Positions 1 through 7,931 of a stretch of 38,304 nt of DNA are shown in pieces. The stretch is from CAMYKD01 sp041617155. Its GTDB lineage: Bacteria; Pseudomonadota; Alphaproteobacteria; Kiloniellales; JAKSDN01. The DNA lies in NCBI GenBank assembly GCA_041617155.1, contig JBFJPL010000035.1, positions 1-38,304 on the forward strand, read 5' to 3'. The position numbers were made by a program, and so were the translations under genes. Every line of letters starts with the position of its first letter. The stretch's first letter is position 1. The notes under the pieces are model-generated. The model saw nothing but the letters and a program-made list of their open reading frames with translations. It ran no database searches and was not told the DNA's origin.

Positions 1-648
1 CATGTCATTCCGGAACTCTATTATACAGCGACCGGCACCAACTCCTGCGCCTCGGCGCATCGCTGGCTGCGAGACACCTTCTATGCCCCGGCAGAGGACT
101 TCGATGCCATGGACGCGCTTGCCGCAAAGGCGCCGGCCGGCGCCGATGGATTGATCTTCCACCCCTACCTCCAGGGCGAACGCGGCCCCTATTGGGACCC
201 TTACCTGCGGGCCGATTTTATCGGCGTGACCTTCGGCCACGGTCGCGGGCACTTCGTTCGTGCACTCTATGAAGGCATTGCCTTTTCCATCCGCGATCTT
301 CTCGAGGCCTCGCCGGCCGAATGCCGGCGGTTTAGCGAGATCCGCATCCTGGGCGGCGGCGCGCGGAGTTCGCTGTGGCGCCAGATCGTCAGTGACGTGC
401 TCGGCCTAGAGATCTGCTTACCGGCCAATGGTGAGGCTTCCTATGGCGCGGCGCTGGTTGCCGGTGTCGGTGTCGGCCTCTTCGAGTCGGAACTGCAGGC
501 CGCGTCGCTCTGTGCGCCGGTGATCGAAAGCCATCGGCCCGATCCCGCGCGCCACGCTCTCTATGGCGAGCTCTTCGCCGTCTATAAGGACGCCCAGAAC
601 AGCCTGGCTCCACTGAATCATCGTTTGCGCGCGCTGTTCCGCGGGTGA
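1..648 (+). CDS. FGGY-family carbohydrate kinase (xylulokinase-like), 3' part only
   Basis: The reading frame is open from base 1, so the gene begins upstream of the window; about 215 C-terminal residues are present. The visible part is the second (C-terminal) actin-like domain of FGGY kinases, which phosphorylate sugars or polyols such as xylulose, ribulose or glycerol with ATP in the cytoplasm. The stretch ILGGGARSSLWRQIVSDVLG is the characteristic FGGY C-terminal nucleotide-binding signature, followed by EASYGAALVAGVGVGLF, also typical of xylulokinases. It ends 25 bp before a DeoR-type regulator in the same direction, the usual arrangement for a sugar-kinase operon with its own repressor. 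The exact substrate cannot be read from this half of the protein; the xylulokinase assignment is by overall resemblance. Confidence 0.85.
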   Translation, partial: HVIPELYYTATGTNSCASAHRWLRDTFYAPAEDFDAMDALAAKAPAGADGLIFHPYLQGERGPYWDPYLRADFIGVTFGHGRGHFVRALYEGIAFSIRDLLEASPAECRRFSEIRILGGGARSSLWRQIVSDVLGLEICLPANGEASYGAALVAGVGVGLFESELQAASLCAPVIESHRPDPARHALYGELFAVYKDAQNSLAPLNHRLRALFRG

Positions 649-673
649 CGGCCATGGCGGAAGAGTCCGACAG

Positions 674-1444
674 ATGACCGAGCGACCAGGCAAGCCGGAG
701 CGGCACCGCCGCATCATCGCCGAGCTACGCGCCAACCCTACCGTGCGTATTTCCGACCTGGCAGACGAGTTCAGTGTTTCGACCGAAACGGTGCGCCGGG
801 ATATCGACGATTTGAGCAGCCAAGGTCTGGTCAACCGAACCTACGGCGGTGCGGCCGCCACCTCCATGGGGCGCGAACCGGCGGTGCACGAGCGCGGCGA
901 CACCATGGTCGCCGAGCGCGATCGCATAGCCCGCCGGGCCGTCACCATGATCCAGCCGGGCGACGTGGTGATGGTCGATGCCGGTTCTACCACGATCCGC
1001 TTCGCCCAACGCCTGGCGGTCGAGGGTATTGAGGCGACCGTCATCACCAATGCGCTGGGTGTGGCAAGTGCATTGGCCAACACGGAATCGATCAAAGTGA
1101 TACTGGCGCCGGGTGAGTACGTTGGACGCGAGCACGCCGTCTATGGCCAGGAAACATCGGATTTCCTCGCCGGGTTTCACGCCGATCACGCGATCATCGG
1201 CGCCAGCGGCTTGACGATCGAGGGCGTGACCGACGTGGATTCCCATGCGAGCTGGGTAAAGCGTGCCATGTTGGCGCGAGCCGAACGGCGCATCCTGCTG
1301 GTCGACCACGGCAAATTCGACCATAGATCCCTGCAGGTCGTCTGTCCGCTCGGCCGCCTTGATATACTGATCTGCGACGTCACTCCGCCGCCAGCCTTGG
1401 CCGAAAACTTGCGGCGGGCGGGTGTTCAGGTCACGCTTGCCTGA
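674..1444 (+). CDS. DeoR/GlpR-family transcriptional regulator
   Basis: A 256-residue protein of the usual DeoR length. Residues about 10-65 form the N-terminal winged helix-turn-helix (RISDLADEFSVSTETVRRDI is the recognition region, then LVNRTYGGA, the family hallmark). The rest is the DeoR sensor domain with an ISOCOT sugar-phosphate fold, including DAGSTT near residue 100, which binds the phosphorylated effector. Such proteins normally repress a neighbouring sugar operon and are released by a sugar phosphate. It lies 25 bp after the FGGY kinase and 53 bp before the enolase-family gene, so it probably controls this cluster. The family call is firm; target and effector are inferred from position. 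Confidence 0.93.
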   Translation: MTERPGKPERHRRIIAELRANPTVRISDLADEFSVSTETVRRDIDDLSSQGLVNRTYGGAAATSMGREPAVHERGDTMVAERDRIARRAVTMIQPGDVVMVDAGSTTIRFAQRLAVEGIEATVITNALGVASALANTESIKVILAPGEYVGREHAVYGQETSDFLAGFHADHAIIGASGLTIEGVTDVDSHASWVKRAMLARAERRILLVDHGKFDHRSLQVVCPLGRLDILICDVTPPPALAENLRRAGVQVTLA

Positions 1445-1497
1445 GGTTGTCAATTGCCGCCGGGTTGCCATCTGCGTCGCACAGGAGTGTCCGCACC

Positions 1498-2601
1498 ATG
1501 AAGATCACAAAGATTTCGATGTATCAGGTCGATCTGCCACTTCATGAAGGCAGCTACAACTGGTCGGGCGGGAAATCGGTCGAAGTCTTCGATTCGACCG
1601 TGGTGCGGGTCGAGACCGATGCGGGCGTAACGGGTCACGGCGAAGTCTGTCCACTCGGACCGGCCTACCTGCCGTCCTACGCGGCGGGGGCTCGGACCGG
1701 CATCGCAGAGTTGGCGCCAAAGCTGATCGGTCAGGATCCGCGCGAGGTCCATGTGATCGAGCGCCTGATGGACGCGGCGCTCAAGGGGCACCCCTATGTC
1801 AAGTCGGCGCTCGATATGGCCTGCTGGGACATCTTGGGCCAAGCAACCGGTCTGCCGCTCGTCACGCTGTTGGGTGGGCGATTCGGCGAGGACGTGGCGC
1901 TTTACCGTGCCATCTCCCAGGAGAGCCCGGAGGCCATGGCCGGCAAGGTGGTCGGCTATCGCGCCGAGGGCTACCGGCGCTTTCAGCTCAAGGTTGGCGG
2001 CGACCCCGATACGGACATCGCCCGCATAGAGCTGGTGGCGGACAAGCTGCAGCCGGGGGATGTGTTGATTGCTGACGCCAATACCGGCTGGCTGATGCAC
2101 GAGGCCTTGCGGGTGGTTCAAGCGGTCAAGAACCTCGACGTCTATATCGAGCAGCCCTGTGAAAGCTACGAAGAGTGTCTGACCGTGCGCCGGCACACGG
2201 ACCGTCCCTTCGTGCTCGATGAATCGATCGACGGCCTCGGGATGCTGCTGCGCGGCCATGCCGACCGGGCGATGGACGTGGTCAACCTCAAGATCGGCAA
2301 GCTCGGCGGTCTGACCAAGGCACGCCGGGCGCGTGATCTCTGTGTCGAACTGGGCATCGCGCTGACCATCGAGGATACGTGGGGTGGCGACATCGCCACG
2401 GCCGCCATCGCCCATCTGGCCCACTCGACACCCGAGCGCCACCGCTTCACCGCCACCGACTTCAACAGCTACGTTACCAAGACCATTGCCGAAGGCGCCC
2501 CTCTGCGCAAGGACGGCCGCATGGCCGCTTCGCGGGCACCGGGATTGGGCGTGGCCCCCCGGGTGGAGGTGCTGGGTCAAGCCGTCATGGAACTGGGTTA
2601 G
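1498..2601 (+). CDS. Mandelate racemase/muconate lactonizing enzyme family protein, hydroxyproline-betaine epimerase-like
   Basis: 367 residues, enolase superfamily: N-terminal capping domain (about 1-125) and a (beta/alpha)7-beta barrel. Metal ligands are D193 (IADANTGW), E218 (YIEQPC) and D241 (VLDES). The likely acid/base pair is K165 (FQLKVGG) and K265 (VNLKIGKLGG). The single-lysine QLK instead of KxK, the EQPC box and the DTWGGD segment resemble my recollection of 4R-hydroxyproline betaine 2-epimerase (HpbD) and cis-3-hydroxyproline dehydratase more than sugar-acid dehydratases. The ATG at 1498 was chosen over an in-frame start 51 bp upstream because homologues begin MKI and an AGGAG-like site (caggagtgt) precedes it. 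The DapA-family gene downstream fits hydroxyproline breakdown, but the sugar kinase upstream does not, so the substrate is open. Confidence 0.85.
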   Translation: MKITKISMYQVDLPLHEGSYNWSGGKSVEVFDSTVVRVETDAGVTGHGEVCPLGPAYLPSYAAGARTGIAELAPKLIGQDPREVHVIERLMDAALKGHPYVKSALDMACWDILGQATGLPLVTLLGGRFGEDVALYRAISQESPEAMAGKVVGYRAEGYRRFQLKVGGDPDTDIARIELVADKLQPGDVLIADANTGWLMHEALRVVQAVKNLDVYIEQPCESYEECLTVRRHTDRPFVLDESIDGLGMLLRGHADRAMDVVNLKIGKLGGLTKARRARDLCVELGIALTIEDTWGGDIATAAIAHLAHSTPERHRFTATDFNSYVTKTIAEGAPLRKDGRMAASRAPGLGVAPRVEVLGQAVMELG

Positions 2602-2731
2602 GGTTCTAAATCAGACATACGGTAGCTAGCACGGCCTTCCGAGTTCATCCGGCAAGGCGCGTGGCGCGGCGTGATGTTGGTGCATCACAAGCGCGGCGCA
2701 ACGACGCCGGGGTTTCGGAGGACCGCCCAGG

Positions 2732-2832
2732 AGGGGCGCCTTTGCCGCTTCCTCCGGGCGTCAGGCACGCTTGACGATGCGCAAGGCATCGCCCGCGCGC
2801 CTTGCTGCCGAGGAAACGGCAAAGGCGATCCT
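2732..2832. repeat. Long imperfect inverted repeat with nested hairpins (structured element, possible RNA)
   Basis: The arms 2737-2754 and 2810-2827 are complementary at 17 of 18 positions, and pairing continues outwards to 2732/2832 with one mismatch and one G-U. The 55-nt loop has its own pairs: cgggcg (2755-2760) with cgcccg (2790-2795), and gatgc (2776-2780) with gcatc (2786-2790). An alternative 7-bp helix pairs gcaaggc (2781-2787) with gccttgc (2799-2805), so two folds exclude each other. No T-run follows, so it is not a standard intrinsic terminator. It could be a dispersed palindromic repeat, a processing or attenuation structure for the upstream transcript, or a small RNA. Confidence 0.6.
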
Positions 2833-2873
2833 AGGGGAATCGCATGTGTGATTTGGACCACTAGGAGTCAGCC

Positions 2874-2902
2874 TTGCCTTAAATCCGGACCGGTCGTATA
2901 GG
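2874..2902 (+). promoter_or_regulatory. Candidate sigma70-type promoter for the DapA-family gene
   Basis: TTGCCT (2874-2879) and TATAGG (2897-2902) are separated by exactly 17 bp, a good match to the -35/-10 spacing. It would give a leader of about 55 nt before the ATG at 2963, which has a strong ribosome site (aggagggg). It lies downstream of the structured element, so that element would not be in this transcript. Read by eye only. Confidence 0.35.
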
Positions 2903-2962
2903 ATACCCACGTGCTTCCGGGCTGCCGCGAGGCGGGCCCACGAACGGCAGGAGGGGTAGGTC

Positions 2963-3868
2963 ATGGCAATCGACTGGCAGGGTGTGTTTCCGGCGGCGAC
3001 GACGCAGTTTACCGCCGATCAGGCGCTCGATCTGGAAGCCACGGCGCGGCATGTCGACGCTTTGATTGGGGCCGGGGTGCATGGCTTGGTCATGCTCGGC
3101 ACGGTGGGCGAGAACTGCTCGCTGTTGGCCGAAGAAAAGCGTGCCGTGTTGAAAGCGACGGTGGAAGCCGCCGCCGGCCGTGTTCCGGTGCTTTCGGGGG
3201 TTGCCGAATGCTCGACGGCCCTGGCCTGCCGTTTCGCCGAAGATGCCGAGAAGATCGGCCTTGATGGCCTGATGGTTTTGCCGGCGATGGTCTACAAGTC
3301 GGACGGGCGCGAGACGATGGCTCACTTCCGCGCCGTCGCGCAAGCCAGCGACCTGCCGATCATGTGCTACAACAACCCGGTCACCTACGGCATCGACGTC
3401 ACGCCGGATATGTTCGCGGAGCTGGCGGACGAGCCGACCCTGGTGGCGATCAAGGAGTCCTCCGACGATGTGCGCCGTATCACGGATCTGGTGAACCGTT
3501 GCGGCGAGCGCTACATCCTGTTCTGCGGCGTCGACGACTTAATTGTTGAGTCCCTGCTTTTGGGTGCGACCGGCTGGGTCGCAGGCTTGGTCAATGCATT
3601 TCCAGTGGAATCGGTGCGACTCTACGACCTGGCGCGGGCCGGGCGTTGGGAGGAGGCGCGCAGCCTCTACCGCTGGTTCATGCCGCTTCTGCATCTCGAT
3701 TGCCATGTCAAACTCGTGCAGTACATCAAGCTGGCCCAAGCCATGGCCGGGTTGGGTTCGGAGACCCTGCGCGCGCCGCGGCTCGCGCTCGAGGGCGAGG
3801 AGCGCCAGCGCATCATGGCGATCATCCAAGCCGGTCTCGATGCCCGTCCGCGTCTCGCCGCCGAGTAG
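2963..3868 (+). CDS. Dihydrodipicolinate synthase/N-acetylneuraminate lyase family protein
   Basis: 301 residues, the family's usual length, one (beta/alpha)8 barrel of class I (Schiff-base) aldolases. Schiff-base lysine K164 (VAIKESSDD), catalytic Tyr136 (CYNNPVTYG) and the substrate-carboxylate loop ending in E50 (GTVGEN; GTTGE in true DapA) are all present. The family contains DapA, sialic-acid lyase, 2-keto-3-deoxy-sugar-acid aldolases and 1-pyrroline-4-hydroxy-2-carboxylate deaminase. The changed GTVGEN loop and position next to an HpbD-like enzyme argue against lysine synthesis and for a catabolic lyase or deaminase. The start is fixed by aggagggg about 7 nt upstream. Substrate is inference only. 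Confidence 0.88.
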   Translation: MAIDWQGVFPAATTQFTADQALDLEATARHVDALIGAGVHGLVMLGTVGENCSLLAEEKRAVLKATVEAAAGRVPVLSGVAECSTALACRFAEDAEKIGLDGLMVLPAMVYKSDGRETMAHFRAVAQASDLPIMCYNNPVTYGIDVTPDMFAELADEPTLVAIKESSDDVRRITDLVNRCGERYILFCGVDDLIVESLLLGATGWVAGLVNAFPVESVRLYDLARAGRWEEARSLYRWFMPLLHLDCHVKLVQYIKLAQAMAGLGSETLRAPRLALEGEERQRIMAIIQAGLDARPRLAAE

Positions 3869-4178
3869 CCGGGCAACCCCATCGAGATTTCGGACGGCTC
3901 GAAAAGCCCCCTAACAATTCTTGCCGGATTACGACGAGCGGCGATCGAGGGCTTTTTGTCGCCTATCGGGCGGTCGGTCATGCACTGACCCGGGTCGACG
4001 GTGAATGCCGAGAGAAACACCTAGCTGTGGGGCCGGCGGGCGGAGGCCTCGAGGTGTATGCGGGACTGCTTTTCCATTGTCCCGTAGCCGGCGGCCTGTT
4101 GGGCAACCCGTCGCCGGCACGTGACGACAGTATGGCCTTTATCAAGGACCGCCAGGCGGTACGGTCACGCGCCGCGGC
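3869..4178. other. 310-bp convergent intergenic region
   Basis: This lies between the end of the DapA-family gene (+) and the end of a lipoprotein gene (-). Apart from an inverted repeat at 3902-3956 that could end transcription, nothing recognisable is seen: no tRNA signature and no frame with a good ribosome site. Confidence 0.5.
3902..3956. terminator. Possible bidirectional terminator
   Basis: aaaagccc (3902-3909) and gggctttt (3949-3956) are perfect inverse complements, with a further T at 3957 on the plus strand and A-rich sequence on the other side, as expected for a terminator serving both converging genes. The 39-nt loop is unusually long, which lowers confidence. Confidence 0.35.
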
Positions 4179-5480
4179 TTACGAGATGCCGCCCGAGATG
4201 GCCAAAGTCTCGTTGCCGATTTCCTCCAGGCCCGGGATGCGCCAGCGTCCGGAGGGGTCCTGGCAGGCGGCGCCGGGATAGCGGTGTCTGCCGCCGCTGC
4301 CGGCCCAGGTCTGCAGGAAGGAACGGCAGCGTCTGCCGTCGAGCTCGCGAAACCCCGAGGTCGGTTTGATTGTCACGCGGGTCGTGACGCCCGAGGATGT
4401 CCAGGGCCTTTCCTCGCCGTTCTTGGCCGAGTTGAGCGCCTGCTCCACCGCCCGCCCTAGGGCTGCACGGGCGATTGGTGGCCAAGTTTCACCGCTTGGC
4501 CTAATCGCCACCAGGTCTGTTTGCTGTTTTTTCCGGCTACCAGAAGAGGCATCCGTGACCCGGACGTAGTGGCCGATGTCGGGGGCGTAATGCCAAGTGC
4601 GCTCGAGCGCCGGCCGAGAATCTGTCGCGTCACGTGAACAGGTCAATTTGACCGTCTCGAAGCGCCCGGCGACGACCGTCACCTGCTCCGACCCCCGGAA
4701 TCGGCAGCGCCAGACCTCGGTCCAGTCGGCGAGGCTGTCCGAACCAGCGGACTTCTGAACCATCGTCTTGATTGAAAACCTGTGTTCCCGGCCGGTCCGG
4801 CGCGGCCAAAGAACCTCGGGCTCGCCCGCCAGCGTGGCGGTTCCGCTTTCCGCCTCGGATTGCCAATAGTACCAGGGCAAGAGGAAATTGCGGTGGGCGG
4901 TAAACTTGGTGCCGTCGTTCCGAATCCAGCGCACCAAATCGCCTTTTAGGCCGGCCACCGTATCGACCCGACCGTCGGAGTAGACGAAGGTGCTGCCGAC
5001 CTCATAAGACGGCGGGGACGCATCGTGTCGACCTACCGCCTTCGCAGCCGGCGGCAATTCGCCCGCGGCGTCTTCGATGTGCTCGACCAAATCGCGGGAC
5101 ACCATCCCGTCGACCCTAAGGCCGGCCTTTTTCTGATAGGCGCGGATTGCGGCGCTCGTCTTGCGACCGGGAACCCCATCGGCCGGGCCGGGCCGGTAGC
5201 CGAGCGCGACAAGCCCACGCTGTGCCCGGGCCGCAAGGGACCTTTTTGTTGAAGCAGCAATCCGTTCGGGATCCGACGCCGTATCCGGATTTTGCCAGGG
5301 AAAGTTTAGCGATTCGAGCGTCTCGCAACCGCTCAATAGCCCAATTGCCGCCAAAGCTAGAACGCCGAACAGCGGCGCGTGGTATCGTGACACCTGGCCG
5401 CCACAGCGACCCCGATGCAGCGAAAAGCCAAGCCCGACGTCGATGAGCGGTGCGCGCTTCGTATTCACGTGGAAACCCAT
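4179..5480 (-). CDS. Peptidoglycan-binding lipoprotein with surface-antigen-like C-terminal domain (copy 2)
   Basis: 433 residues from the ATG at 5480. A lipobox LLSGC puts the lipidated cysteine at residue 52; a GTG at 5393 would give a more usual 23-residue signal, so the true start may be there. After the signal comes a PG_binding_1-like domain (about 85-130: LVALGYRPGPADGVPGRKT..IRAYQKKAG), then a beta-rich middle domain of unknown function opening with YEVGSTFVYSDG, then a C-terminal domain (about 340-425) with GRRCRSFLQT and the YPGAACQDPSGRWRIPG ending seen in rickettsial 17-kDa surface-antigen-like proteins. It follows the CHASE kinase at 5680-7776 by about 200 bp. A paralogue lies at 7932-9191 with the same three domains. 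Role unknown; probably outer-membrane anchored facing peptidoglycan. Confidence 0.82.
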   Translation of the reverse strand: MGFHVNTKRAPLIDVGLGFSLHRGRCGGQVSRYHAPLFGVLALAAIGLLSGCETLESLNFPWQNPDTASDPERIAASTKRSLAARAQRGLVALGYRPGPADGVPGRKTSAAIRAYQKKAGLRVDGMVSRDLVEHIEDAAGELPPAAKAVGRHDASPPSYEVGSTFVYSDGRVDTVAGLKGDLVRWIRNDGTKFTAHRNFLLPWYYWQSEAESGTATLAGEPEVLWPRRTGREHRFSIKTMVQKSAGSDSLADWTEVWRCRFRGSEQVTVVAGRFETVKLTCSRDATDSRPALERTWHYAPDIGHYVRVTDASSGSRKKQQTDLVAIRPSGETWPPIARAALGRAVEQALNSAKNGEERPWTSSGVTTRVTIKPTSGFRELDGRRCRSFLQTWAGSGGRHRYPGAACQDPSGRWRIPGLEEIGNETLAISGGIS

Positions 5481-5679
5481 GGTACTTTGTTCTATTCGGC
5501 TCTACTCGCATCACCCGTGAGCGGCAATTGCGATTGCATGGCAGTGTGCTGACAGAATCCAAAAAGCCTAGGGTTGGTGGGTTAATAATCTATTTAGGAG
5601 TGGCTGAAGACTTAGAGTAATCGGCCTTACAATGGCTAATAAAGCGGAAAAACAAGCCAATTTATACGCCCATAGATTG

Positions 5680-7776
5680 CTATCTAACAGAAATTCGCGA
5701 ATGTTTTGCCGATTTGTAGGGGTTTTTGGGCGTGCGTTTCTTTTGGGCCGGCTTCTGATCTGGAATGATTCTGTCGGGCTCTAGGGTTATTTCCACCTTG
5801 GTGCCAGACCCCAAAGTGCTGTGGATCTGCATGCGTCCGTCGTGCATTTCGACCAACCGTTGGGTGAGCGGCAGGCCGAGACCGGTGCCTTCGTACTTGC
5901 GCGCCAGCGAACTGTCGACCTGCTTGAAGGGCTGCAGGACTGCCTCCAGGTCCCGTTCGGAAATGCCGATTCCCGTATCGTCCACGCTCAGGACGAAGCA
6001 ACCTTGATCGTTGATTTCGGCCTTGACGATGATCTGTCCGCCTTCAGGCGTGAATTTGACCGCATTGGACAACAGGTTGATCAGGATCTGGCGGAACGCA
6101 CGACCGTCGGCGCGCAGTCGGGGCAGGGTTTCGGGCACTTCGTCCTTGAGGCTGAGTTCGGCGGCGGCGACGTTGTCTTGCAGGATCGAACGCACCGCAC
6201 GCCAGGTTTCGGCGATGTCGACCACATCGTCGTTCAGTTCGAGCTGGTTTGCCTCGATCTTCGACAGGTCCAGGATGTCATTGATCAGGCTCAGCAGATG
6301 TGAGCCGCTCATATGGATATCTTCGGCGTAGCGGCGATATTTTTCACTGCCGATCGGCCCGAAGAACTCCTCGGACATAACCTCGGCAAAGCCAATCACG
6401 GCGTTGAGCGGAGTGCGCAGCTCATGGCTCATCATCGCCAGAAATTCAGATTTGGCCCGGTTGGCGATTTCGGCTTGTTCCTTGGACGCGCGCAGCTCTT
6501 TCTCAACCCGTTTGCGTTCGGCGATCTCGGATTGCAGGGCTGCTGTGCGCTCGTCCACTGAACGTTCGATCTCTCTGGTGCGGGTTTGCGACGAGATCAA
6601 CAACTGTTCGAGTAGAGCGGTTACCAGGATCGTCAAGGCAACGAAAACCCAAGCCGCACTGTCTATGTTCTGGGTGAAGTGGCTGGGCACGGGCTTGACC
6701 ACGATTGACCACCGCCAGTCGGCAAAAGTGTAGAGTTTGGAGATCGATAGACCCTGGCTGGCGGCACGCTCCGACAAGGGGTTGGGTACACTGCGACGAA
6801 GCGGCGAGGGATGAAAGTAGACCAAGCGATTGTCTGTTTTGGCCAATTGATCGAACAGGTAGATGTCGAGGCCGGGCGGAGCCGTCAGGCCTGGAAGCGC
6901 GGCCTCTATCATACCGCCGATTCGAAACACGCCACGTATGTAACCAATCAGTTTTTGCCGCCGCTCTGCAACCGTGAATGGGACAATTTCGCTCTGGAAC
7001 ACGGGCTGCACCACAACGATCTGCGCCATGCCCCGCGGATTGCCGGATCGTGATGCCCCGCGGTCGGCCACCCTAATCCCTTCGTCCCGTGCCCTTTCGA
7101 GGACGGCGAGGGCCGCCGGATCTGCGCCCAGGTCTGTGCCAAGGGCATCGCCGCCGTCCTTGAAGGGCTCGACGTAGTAGACCGGCAGATAGAAGTCCCG
7201 TTTCGCGGCCTCCAGGATCTGCCCCGAGCTATCGATTTCGGTAAAGCGAAAGTCAAAAAGACCGTCGTCGAACGCGCGTTTTTCATAGGCTTTGCGTTCT
7301 TTCTCCGGCACCACCGGAATCCATTCCAAGGCCCGGATGCCCGGATAGTCGGCCAGACTCTCGCCGACGAATTCCTGAAATTTCCAGCGGTCGGCGTTTT
7401 CCGTGTTGTTGAACCAGACGCTGACGGACTGGACAAATTCCAGATATCGGTCGAATTTGTTACTGAGGATCGCGGTGAACTCGGCAGCCGGCCCCTCAAA
7501 CTCGCTTTGCGCCGCCGTTCGGAGCAGGCTCTTGATCGTCAACCCTCCGCCTATCGCCACCGTCAGGCCGAAAACGAGAACCATCACGGTGAGGAACTGC
7601 TCGCGCAGCGGGGTGCCGGTACGGTAGTTCCTGATATCCTGGACAATACGTCGGATCATCCGCGAGCCAAACCCGCGGAGAACCTTAAGATCGAATTTGT
7701 CTAGAAGGCCTTTGATTTCCATGGAGCTCCCGCGAGACTTTTGGCCTCGCCGTCTTATGAGCTGTGGGAAGTTCAT
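5680..7776 (-). CDS. CHASE-domain sensor histidine kinase (copy 2)
   Basis: 698 residues. Order: basic N-terminus, TM1 (about 61-85), extracytoplasmic CHASE domain (about 95-300; YPGIRALEWIP and FYLPVYYVEPF are typical), TM2 (about 373-395), coiled coil, HisKA with H451 (MMSHELRTPLNAV), and HATPase_c with N box (ILINLLSNAVKFTP), G1 (DDTGIGI) and G2 (GTGLGLPL). It should autophosphorylate H451 in response to an external ligand; no receiver domain or response regulator is adjacent. An ATG at 7722 has a slightly better ribosome site, but the first ATG is preferred because the paralogue at 9497-11659 also places its YRTG motif exactly at residue 51. Transcribed toward the lipoprotein at 4179-5480. 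Confidence 0.93.
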   Translation of the reverse strand: MNFPQLIRRRGQKSRGSSMEIKGLLDKFDLKVLRGFGSRMIRRIVQDIRNYRTGTPLREQFLTVMVLVFGLTVAIGGGLTIKSLLRTAAQSEFEGPAAEFTAILSNKFDRYLEFVQSVSVWFNNTENADRWKFQEFVGESLADYPGIRALEWIPVVPEKERKAYEKRAFDDGLFDFRFTEIDSSGQILEAAKRDFYLPVYYVEPFKDGGDALGTDLGADPAALAVLERARDEGIRVADRGASRSGNPRGMAQIVVVQPVFQSEIVPFTVAERRQKLIGYIRGVFRIGGMIEAALPGLTAPPGLDIYLFDQLAKTDNRLVYFHPSPLRRSVPNPLSERAASQGLSISKLYTFADWRWSIVVKPVPSHFTQNIDSAAWVFVALTILVTALLEQLLISSQTRTREIERSVDERTAALQSEIAERKRVEKELRASKEQAEIANRAKSEFLAMMSHELRTPLNAVIGFAEVMSEEFFGPIGSEKYRRYAEDIHMSGSHLLSLINDILDLSKIEANQLELNDDVVDIAETWRAVRSILQDNVAAAELSLKDEVPETLPRLRADGRAFRQILINLLSNAVKFTPEGGQIIVKAEINDQGCFVLSVDDTGIGISERDLEAVLQPFKQVDSSLARKYEGTGLGLPLTQRLVEMHDGRMQIHSTLGSGTKVEITLEPDRIIPDQKPAQKKRTPKNPYKSAKHSRISVR

Positions 7777-7829
7777 AGCCTTGCTGGGGGGCCACCCTGA
7801 ATCAGGTCAAAATTATGCTGTATGTTGAA

Positions 7830-7844
7830 TTAACACGGTTTTAA
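7830..7844. promoter_or_regulatory. Exact CtrA-type box TTAA-N7-TTAA upstream of CHASE kinase copy 2
   Basis: TTAA (7830-7833), seven bases, then TTAA (7841-7844) matches the full CtrA consensus known from Caulobacter and other alphaproteobacteria. It lies 54 bp before the kinase start. A further TTAA follows at 7851. The surrounding DNA is AT-rich. Chance matches occur in AT-rich stretches, so binding is not shown. Confidence 0.4.
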
Positions 7845-7931
7845 ATCCGCTTAACAAATCGCTCTTTTGGAGCGAGTCGGAAGGCCGCTAACTCGCCAGT
7901 TTCACTTGCTTCGGTGCTCTGGCCCGGACCC

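Larger units (their letters stand above)
2602..2962. other. 361-bp intergenic region without a convincing gene
   Basis: This gap separates the enolase-family gene from the DapA-family gene. It holds a small hairpin (gtgatg at 2671-2676 with catcac at 2683-2688), the large structured element at 2732-2832 and a candidate sigma70 promoter at 2874-2902. Short open frames cross it but none has a good ribosome site or recognisable product. Confidence 0.6.
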
